Shown here one piece after another: positions 1 to 4,959 of a stretch of DNA of 13,076 nt; the first letter of the stretch is position 1, and each line of letters begins with the position of its first letter. The DNA lies in the NCBI GenBank assembly GCA_946479995.1, contig CAMLIU010000011.1:1-13076 (forward strand), in the 5' to 3' direction. Source of the stretch: an uncultured Gemmatimonadota bacterium (lineage in GTDB: Bacteria; Gemmatimonadota; Gemmatimonadetes; Gemmatimonadales; Gemmatimonadaceae). Below the pieces are notes generated by a model. It had not been told where the DNA came from. It searched no databases and saw only the letters and a program-made list of their open reading frames with translations. A program made the position numbers and the translations under genes.

Positions 1-985
1 TGGGCACCGTCTCGGCACAGATCGCCGCGAGCGAGATCGTGTTGCTCGAGTTGAATCCGCCGATCACGACCATCGCGTCGAGCGGCTCCTTCAGGAGCTC
101 GACGACCGCATCCTGCCGCTCCTGCGTGGCGCTGCAGATCGTGTCGAAGGTACGGAAGTCGGTCGCGCGGGCCTCCTCGCCGCGCGCGCGCGCGATTGCC
201 TGGCCCACTTCGTCGGCGATGGCCAGCGATTCCTTCGCCAGCATCGTCGTCTGGTTCGCCACGCCGATGCGCCGCAGGTGGATGTCAGGGTCGAACCCCG
301 GTGACGCCGCCTTGCCGAACTTCGCCATGAAGGCGTCGCGGTCGCCGCGCCCTTCGATGTAGTCGCACACCTCGCGCGCCTCGCCCATCTCGCGCACCAC
401 GAGGTACGCGCCGCCCGGGTACTTCATCACCTGGGACGCCGTCGCGCGCGTCTCCTCGTGGTAGTACTTGCCGTGGATGAGCGCCGTGAACCCGTCGCGC
501 GCGTAGCTCTCCACCCGCTTCCAGACGTTGAGCACCGAGCCGCACGTGGTGTCCACCATCACGCAGCCGATCTGCCGCAGCGCCTCGAAGTCGCCGATCG
601 TCACGCCGAACGCCGGCAGGATCACCACGTCGTCGGCAGTGACGCGGGAGAAGTCGAACTTGCCGTCCGCATCGGGCTTGAGGATCTCGATCCCCATGCC
701 GCGCAGCTTGGCGTTCACGTGCGGATTGTGGATGATCTCGCCCACCAGCACGAGGTGCCGGTCGGGGAACTTGCGCCGCGTCTGGTAGGCGTACTCGACC
801 GCACGCTCCACCCCATAGCAGAACCCGAACTCGCCGGCGAGGCGGATGGTGACGTCGCCCACGACGAGCCTGCCGTCCTGCTCGCGCATGCGGTCCACGA
901 TCCGACCGGCATAGTCGGCCGCGAGGTCGTCCTGGATCTCCGCCTTGAGGCCGAATCCCTTGCGGAAGTAGGTAGGAGACGTCAT
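1..985 (-). CDS. ispH: 4-hydroxy-3-methylbut-2-enyl diphosphate reductase IspH (LytB), partial at C-terminus
   Basis: IspH is the last enzyme of the MEP (non-mevalonate) pathway. It is a cytoplasmic iron-sulfur protein that reduces HMBPP to IPP and DMAPP. From the ATG at 985, 328 residues can be read before the left edge, so the C-terminus is missing. The three cluster cysteines are visible: C56 in GFCYGVERA, C148 in DTTCGSV and C284 in DTICSATQERQ. Substrate-pocket residues are also present: H86 in EIIHNPHV, H176 and the glutamates after it in HGKYYHEET, the threonines in NQTT (about 246-247) and the SSN triad at 313-315. The HGKYxHEETxATAS signature and the roughly 45-residue N-terminal extension match the plant/cyanobacterial IspH type rather than the E. 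coli type. The residues after C148 are GSV, where the plant type as I recall it has PWV. A -10-like box lies six bases before the ATG. Confidence 0.96.
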   Translation of the reverse strand, partial: MTSPTYFRKGFGLKAEIQDDLAADYAGRIVDRMREQDGRLVVGDVTIRLAGEFGFCYGVERAVEYAYQTRRKFPDRHLVLVGEIIHNPHVNAKLRGMGIEILKPDADGKFDFSRVTADDVVILPAFGVTIGDFEALRQIGCVMVDTTCGSVLNVWKRVESYARDGFTALIHGKYYHEETRATASQVMKYPGGAYLVVREMGEAREVCDYIEGRGDRDAFMAKFGKAASPGFDPDIHLRRIGVANQTTMLAKESLAIADEVGQAIARARGEEARATDFRTFDTICSATQERQDAVVELLKEPLDAMVVIGGFNSSNTISLAAICAETVP

Positions 986-997
986 GCAGGAAATCTA
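986..997 (-). promoter_or_regulatory. Putative leaderless -10 box of ispH
   Basis: On the minus strand TAGATT (997 to 992) stands six bases before the ispH ATG. This would put transcription start at or next to the start codon. I see no Shine-Dalgarno sequence. The best -35 candidate is CCGACA, 19 bp upstream, which is weak. This is an inference from spacing; the same spacing recurs at the CGNR gene. Confidence 0.4.
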
Positions 998-1031
998 ATG
1001 AATCGGATGGCCTCGGTGTCGGACTCCTGGA

Positions 1032-1112
1032 CCATCAGAGACCATCAGAGACTATCAGACCATCAGACCAGCGACCATCAGACCAGCGGCCATCAGACCA
1101 GCGACCATCAGA
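1032..1112. repeat. Seven-copy CCATCAGA repeat cluster
   Basis: The word CCATCAGA starts at 1032, 1042, 1060, 1075, 1090 and 1105, with a one-mismatch copy (CTATCAGA) at 1052. The first copies are spaced 10, 10 and 8 bp. The last four form a regular 15-bp tandem with CCAGCGA or CCAGCGG between the words. The array lies in the spacer between the divergent ispH and LD-carboxypeptidase genes and ends in a hairpin. Its function is unknown. The units are too short, and have no unique spacers, for CRISPR. Confidence 0.85.
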
Positions 1113-1148
1113 CCAGTCTGATGGCCCATGGTCGATGGACCATGGTCC
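1105..1148. repeat. Two adjacent hairpins with identical 8-4-8 geometry
   Basis: Hairpin 1 has stem CCATCAGA (1105-1112), loop CCAG and stem TCTGATGG (1117-1124). Its left arm is the last copy of the repeat array. One base later, hairpin 2 has stem CCATGGTC (1126-1133), loop GATG and stem GACCATGG (1138-1145). It overlaps a perfect 12-bp palindrome, GGACCATGGTCC (1137-1148). GGTCGATGG occurs in direct repeat around 1130 and 1151. Together they resemble a REP-type palindromic element, or structured DNA/RNA between divergent genes. Neither hairpin is followed by a T tract, so a simple terminator is unlikely. Confidence 0.75.
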
Positions 1149-1198
1149 ACGGTCGATGGTCCTTCCCACCCCTGCTCCCACCTGCTCCCCTGCCCACC

Positions 1199-1211
1199 TA
1201 CCTTCCCCCGC
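1199..1211 (+). promoter_or_regulatory. Putative leaderless -10 box of the LD-carboxypeptidase gene
   Basis: TACCTT (1199-1204) is followed by seven bases and then the ATG at 1212. The upstream sequence is C-rich and has no Shine-Dalgarno motif. No convincing -35 was found. The call rests only on the TANNNT match and a spacing shared with other genes in this window. Confidence 0.3.
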
Positions 1212-2159
1212 ATGGATCTCCTCCGTCCCCCACCCCTCCAGAAGGGCGACACGATCGGCATCGTCGCCTCCTCCTATTCACCCCGCGCCGCATGGCTCGC
1301 GCGCGGAGTGCGTGCGCTCGAGCGCGCCGGTTATGGCGTGGTGGTGGATCCGGAGCTGCTCACCACACGCCGCTACCAGCGCGCCGAGGACGAGCGTCGC
1401 GCCGCCGCCTTCACGCGCATGTGGCTCGACCCCAACGTGAAGGCCGTCATCGGCGGCACCGGCGGCTACGGGGCCGTGCGCATGCTCCCGTACCTCGACC
1501 CCGAGATCTTTCGCGCCAACCCGAAGTCGTTCGTCGGCTACTCCGACATCACGGTGCTGCACCTGTGGCTCATGCGGCTCGCCGGACTGCGCGCCTTTCA
1601 CGGCCCCACCGCGGACGACCTCATCCCCAGCGCGCGCGACGTCACCACGTCCTCGCTCCTGTCCGCGCTCACCAACCCGCGGCCCAGTGCGAAGCTCGGC
1701 CGCGACCTCGCGCGCGCGGTGAAGCCGGGCCGCGCCGTGGGACGCCTCGTCGGGGGGAACCTGGCGCTCGTGCAGCAGACAATCGGCACGCCCTACGAGA
1801 TCGACACGACCGACGCCATCCTCTTCCTCGAGGAGGTGCGCGACCCGATGTCGTTCGTCGACGAGCGCCTCGTGCAGCTCCGTGCCGCCGGCCTCCTCGG
1901 GAAAGTGAAGGGAATCGTCTTCGGGCACCTGTCGCTCGACCGCTCGGAGGAGGACGAGTTCGAGGATTTCCTGCTCGACCTCGTCGCCGACCTTGGCGTG
2001 CCCGTGCTGATGGACTTCCCCGCGGGGCACGACAACCCGAATCTCACGCTGCCCATCGGCACCGAGGTGGAGCTCGTGGCTGACGAACAGGCGGGGTGGC
2101 TCGTCTATCGTGAGGACGCACTGGCTGCTCCCACTCCACAAGACGCTCTGCCCGCGTGA
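1212..2159 (+). CDS. Peptidase S66 LD-carboxypeptidase (LdcA/MccF family)
   Basis: The family cleaves the L,D bond before the terminal D-Ala of murein tetrapeptides during cytoplasmic peptidoglycan recycling. MccF members instead hydrolyse microcin C-type compounds. The 315-residue protein starts with the family-typical LQKGDTIGIVASSY. It carries GGTGGYGAVRMLPYLD (81-96), the nucleophile motif GYSDITVLH with S111, GGNLALV (181-187), the acidic motif LFLEEV with E207, and PAGHDNPNLTLPIGTE with H273. Together these supply the Ser-Glu-His triad of the family. The ATG at 1212 was chosen because an in-frame extension to 1128 would translate the hairpin/repeat DNA into a Pro/Ser-rich leader unlike the family. 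There is no signal peptide, as expected for a cytoplasmic enzyme. It overlaps the next gene by four bases, so the two are probably co-transcribed. The sequence does not separate murein recycling from MccF-like detoxification. Confidence 0.92.
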   Translation: MDLLRPPPLQKGDTIGIVASSYSPRAAWLARGVRALERAGYGVVVDPELLTTRRYQRAEDERRAAAFTRMWLDPNVKAVIGGTGGYGAVRMLPYLDPEIFRANPKSFVGYSDITVLHLWLMRLAGLRAFHGPTADDLIPSARDVTTSSLLSALTNPRPSAKLGRDLARAVKPGRAVGRLVGGNLALVQQTIGTPYEIDTTDAILFLEEVRDPMSFVDERLVQLRAAGLLGKVKGIVFGHLSLDRSEEDEFEDFLLDLVADLGVPVLMDFPAGHDNPNLTLPIGTEVELVADEQAGWLVYREDALAAPTPQDALPA

Positions 2160-3610
2160 GTCCACCGGAACAATTCGACCTGGTCGTCATCGGCGCCGGC
2201 CCCGCCGGCGAGAAGGGCGCCGCGCAGGCGGCATACTTCGGCAAGCGCGTCTGCCTCATCGAGCGCGCTCCCCGGCCCGGTGGGGCCGCGGTGAACACCG
2301 GCACGATCCCCTCCAAGACGCTGCGCGAGAGCGCCCTGCACTTCGCCGGGCTCCGCCAGCGCGGCCTTCACGCCATCGACCTCCGCGTGAAGCCCGGCAT
2401 CACGATCCCCGACTTCATGCGGCGCGAGCGCTCGGTGATCGAAACCGAGTGGGAAATCATCGGCCAGAACATCCAGCGCCACGGCATCACCACGATCCAG
2501 GGATCGGCGCGCTTCATCGATCCGCACACCGTGGAGGTCACTCGCTACGGCACCCCGTCGCGCCTCGTCTCGGCACCGCACTTCCTCGTCGCCACCGGCT
2601 CCGGCCCGCTCCCGCCCACGGGCTACGCGGTGGACGGCGAGGTCGTGGTTGACAGCGACTCCCTGCTCACCCTGCAGCGCGTCCCGACATCCATGATCGT
2701 CGTCGGCGGCGGGGTGCTCGGCTGCGAGTTCGCCTGCATGTTCGTCGCCCTTGGCACTCGCGTCACGCTCGTGAATGCACGCAGCCGGCTCATCTCGCAC
2801 CTCGATCACGAAGCGGGAGACACACTGCGCCAGGCGATGACGGCCCGCCTCGACATCGCGGTGCACGGCAACAGCGAGATCGCCGGGCTGCTGGTCAGCG
2901 ATGGCCGTGCACACGTGACCCTCACCGACGGCATCACCCTCGACGCCGACGTGGTGCTCGTTTGCACCGGCCGGGCCGGCAATGCCGCCTCGCTCGGCCT
3001 CGAGGAGATCGGCGTCGAGGTCGACGAGCGCGGGTTCATCCGGGTGGACGGGCAGTTCCGTACGTCACGCCCACACATCTCTGCCGCCGGCGACGCCATC
3101 GGCTATCCGGCACTCGCTTCCGCCGCCATCGAGCAGGCGCGCGTCGCCGTCTGCCACGCCTTCGAGCTGCAGTACAAGCGCCGCGTGGCCAAGATCCTGC
3201 CGTACGCGGTATGGACCATTCCCGAGGTCGCCGTCGTCGGACAGACCGAGGAGGCGCTCCTGACGCGCGGCATCGCCTGCGAGACGGGCCGCGCGAGCTT
3301 CCGGCTCAACCCGCGCGGACAGATCCTCGGCGCCACCGAAGGCTTCCTGAAGCTCGTGTTCCATCCGGAAGACCAGCGCCTCTTCGGCGTCACCATCGTC
3401 GGCGAGGGTGCGTGCGAGCTCATTCACGTCGGCATGATGGTGCTCGCCTTCGGCGGGACGCTCGACTACTTCATCCAGGCCGCGTTCACCTTTCCGTCGC
3501 TCACCGACGCGTACAAGTACGCCGCGTACGACGGACTGCAGCGCCTGCAGCGTCGCATGGCGAAGCTGCCGGGGCTGCCATCCCTCGCGCGCGAGGTCGC
3601 TGGCGACTAG
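2156..3610 (+). CDS. sthA: Soluble (Si-specific) NAD(P) transhydrogenase, SthA-like flavoprotein
   Basis: SthA is a cytoplasmic FAD enzyme that moves hydride between NADPH and NAD+. This 484-residue protein has the two-dinucleotide-domain fold. The FAD motif GAGPAGEKGA is at 13-22, the NAD(P) motif GGGVLGCEFA at 184-193, and the second FAD motif SAAGDAIGYPALASAAIEQA at 309-328. The dimerisation domain runs from about 350 to the end. In dihydrolipoamide dehydrogenase the active site reads GGTCLNVGC. Here it reads GGAAVNTGT, with A45 and T50 replacing both redox cysteines. The C-terminal His-Glu dyad of disulfide reductases is also absent; the region reads AAFTFPSLTDAYKYAAYDGL. Both features favour transhydrogenase over disulfide reductase. 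E. coli SthA keeps the first Cys as I recall it, so the double loss is notable. The GTG start at 2156 overlaps the upstream TGA in GTGA, suggesting translational coupling to the LD-carboxypeptidase gene. Confidence 0.88.
   Translation: MSPPEQFDLVVIGAGPAGEKGAAQAAYFGKRVCLIERAPRPGGAAVNTGTIPSKTLRESALHFAGLRQRGLHAIDLRVKPGITIPDFMRRERSVIETEWEIIGQNIQRHGITTIQGSARFIDPHTVEVTRYGTPSRLVSAPHFLVATGSGPLPPTGYAVDGEVVVDSDSLLTLQRVPTSMIVVGGGVLGCEFACMFVALGTRVTLVNARSRLISHLDHEAGDTLRQAMTARLDIAVHGNSEIAGLLVSDGRAHVTLTDGITLDADVVLVCTGRAGNAASLGLEEIGVEVDERGFIRVDGQFRTSRPHISAAGDAIGYPALASAAIEQARVAVCHAFELQYKRRVAKILPYAVWTIPEVAVVGQTEEALLTRGIACETGRASFRLNPRGQILGATEGFLKLVFHPEDQRLFGVTIVGEGACELIHVGMMVLAFGGTLDYFIQAAFTFPSLTDAYKYAAYDGLQRLQRRMAKLPGLPSLAREVAGD
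3607..3610. other. Shared convergent stop: CTAG palindrome ends sthA and yjjX
   Basis: The four bases CTAG give TAG (3608-3610) to sthA on the plus strand and TAG (3609-3607) to yjjX on the minus strand. There is therefore no intergenic DNA and no room for a terminator between the two convergent genes. Confidence 0.95.
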
Positions 3611-4164
3611 TCGCCGGCGTCCGCGTCTGCCCGCTGCAGCAGCGGCGCGAGGGCGTACGCCACGAGCACCTCGTACGCCTCCTGCCGGCTCACCAGCCCT
3701 GCGGTGAGGATCCCGACCGCGCCGGCGCCATGCTTCACGTTGCGCTCGCCGCTCACCCGATCCATCGCGTGGCCCAGCTCCATGCCGCCGCGCACCAGCG
3801 CCGCCACGTTCTGCGGCAGCTCCATCGCGAGCGAGCCGCCGACGCCTTCGCGTCCGTCGCGCGTGGCCACCGCCGCCCACGCACAGGTGCGCACGCTGCC
3901 GTCGGCCATCGCCACCACGCCTCCCTCGATGCCGACACCGAGCTCCGCGCCGTCGATCCGGCATGCCCCGCGGGCTCTCGCCAACGCGCCTCGAATGGTC
4001 TCCTCGTCACCCCACGGCTGGTCCGGCACTCCGCTCGGGACACCGTGCCCACTCACTTCCACGCCGGGCCACAGACGCTGCAGCACCGCGCGCGCGGCGC
4101 CCACCTTCACGGGATTCGTGGACCCGACGACGACGCGCCGGAGGGAAGCGAGCGGGGAAGTCAT
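3607..4164 (-). CDS. yjjX: Inosine/xanthosine triphosphatase, YjjX (DUF84) family
   Basis: YjjX-type enzymes hydrolyse ITP and XTP, keeping deaminated purine nucleotides out of nucleic acids. The 185-residue protein has the family features in order: VVVGSTNPVK (11-20), PDQPWGDEETIRGALARA (47-64), GVGIEGGV (77-84) with the conserved glutamate E80, and KHGAGAVGILT (144-154) followed by SRQEAYEVLVAYALAPL. I chose the ATG at 4164 because homology begins about ten residues later. A TTG at 4206 is in frame but adds 14 low-complexity residues. No Shine-Dalgarno is evident. A TAGCTT box at 4211-4206 could serve as a -10 giving a leader of roughly 35 nt. It converges on sthA, and the two genes overlap in CTAG. 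Confidence 0.9.
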   Translation of the reverse strand: MTSPLASLRRVVVGSTNPVKVGAARAVLQRLWPGVEVSGHGVPSGVPDQPWGDEETIRGALARARGACRIDGAELGVGIEGGVVAMADGSVRTCAWAAVATRDGREGVGGSLAMELPQNVAALVRGGMELGHAMDRVSGERNVKHGAGAVGILTAGLVSRQEAYEVLVAYALAPLLQRADADAGD

Positions 4165-4237
4165 GATGGTCGCGGTGTTCGTGGCCGAGGTCGGTGTCGC
4201 GTGCAAAGCTAGCGCCCGCGCCGGCCCCCTTGAGCGG

Positions 4238-4273
4238 TTGCCCCTCGCTGCACGCCGGGGTATGCTAGGGCCG
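4238..4273 (+). promoter_or_regulatory. Leaderless sigma70-type promoter of the CGNR gene
   Basis: TTGCCC (4238-4243) and TATGCT (4261-4266) are separated by 17 bp, the standard sigma70 spacing. The GTG start codon at 4273 lies six bases after the -10 box. Predicted transcription start therefore falls on the start codon, which would make a leaderless message. This is the best promoter-like sequence in the window. Confidence 0.55.
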
Positions 4274-4920
4274 TGACGCCCTCTTTCGAGCTCTCACGCT
4301 CCGACGCGCTCGCCGGCGCGCGCGAACGGCAGCCGTTCGCGTTCGTCGCCGAGAGGCTGTGGCTCGACTTCGTCAACACCGACACCGGCGCGCGCGGCAC
4401 CGATCCGCTGCACGACTTCGAGCGCTTCGCGCGCTGGCTCGAGTCTGCACACGTGTTCGACACCGAGCGCGCGGCCACGATGCAGCGTCGCGCCCTGCAG
4501 CAGCCCGCTGGCGCGCTCGCCGTGCTCGCCGATGCGCGCCGCATGCGCGGCGTGCTGCGCACCCTGGCCGAGCGTGGCGCGGCGGTCGCCGACGCGCGGG
4601 CCGCAGCGCTGTCGGAGATCAATCGCATCCTCGGCCGCAGTGCCGGCACCCGCCGCGTGGAGATGCGCCCCGACGGCACCTTCACCCGCAGCTTCGTCCC
4701 CGTCGGCGATGCCTTTGCCGGCCTCCTCATCCCGATCGTGGAAAGCGCCGCCGATGCGCTCATCCTCGACGAGCTGTCCCGCGTGCGCCGCTGCGCCGAG
4801 CCGCGCTGCGCGCGTGTCTTCCAGGACGAGACGAAGAACGGCCGCCGGCGCTGGTGCGACATGGCCACGTGCGGTAATCGCGCCAAGGCGGCGCGTCACC
4901 GCATGAAGCTGCACACCTGA
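4273..4920 (+). CDS. CGNR zinc-finger / ABATE-domain putative stress-response regulator
   Basis: The 215-residue protein has the two-part layout of this family. An N-terminal ABATE domain (DUF1470, about 24-165) opens with FVAERLWLDFVNTD and is followed by a C-terminal CGNR zinc finger. The zinc ligands are C174 and C179 (CAEPRC) and C195 and C200 (CDMATCGNR), followed by the basic helix AKAARHR expected to contact DNA. The family is annotated as a putative stress-induced transcription regulator; no target can be read here. The GTG start at 4273 is set by the ABATE domain beginning soon after it and by the promoter immediately upstream. It is transcribed alone: yjjX is divergent on one side and the BTAD regulator converges on the other. 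Confidence 0.88.
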   Translation: MTPSFELSRSDALAGARERQPFAFVAERLWLDFVNTDTGARGTDPLHDFERFARWLESAHVFDTERAATMQRRALQQPAGALAVLADARRMRGVLRTLAERGAAVADARAAALSEINRILGRSAGTRRVEMRPDGTFTRSFVPVGDAFAGLLIPIVESAADALILDELSRVRRCAEPRCARVFQDETKNGRRRWCDMATCGNRAKAARHRMKLHT

Positions 4921-4941
4921 AGCGCTGCCGCGGCCGGCGCG

Positions 4942-4959
4942 ATGTCGCCTGCCCGACAT
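4942..4959. terminator. Hairpin between convergent CGNR and BTAD-regulator genes
   Basis: A perfect 6-bp inverted repeat, ATGTCG (4942-4947) and CGACAT (4954-4959) with loop CCTGCC, fills most of the 39-bp gap between the two stop codons. Its position suggests a bidirectional terminator. Neither strand has a T tract after the stem, so intrinsic termination is uncertain. Confidence 0.35.

Noticed and set aside
1032..1116. CRISPR-like reading of the CCATCAGA array
   Set aside because: Units are 8-15 bp, spacing varies, intervening sequence is itself repeated, and no cas gene is nearby.
1128..1211. N-terminal extension of the LD-carboxypeptidase to an ATG at 1128
   Set aside because: It would translate hairpin DNA into a 28-residue Pro/Ser-rich leader absent from the family. 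The family N-terminus fits the ATG at 1212.
458..2083. A 541-codon open frame on the plus strand across ispH, the repeat spacer and the LD-carboxypeptidase gene
   Set aside because: It lies antisense to ispH and out of frame with the S66 gene. Its product is an Arg/His/Pro/Ala-rich low-complexity string with no recognisable domain, typical of GC-rich shadow frames.
4165..4206. TTG start for yjjX adding 14 residues
   Set aside because: Homology begins just after the ATG at 4164, and the extra residues are Thr/Ala-rich without support. TAGCTT overlapping the TTG fits a -10 box better.
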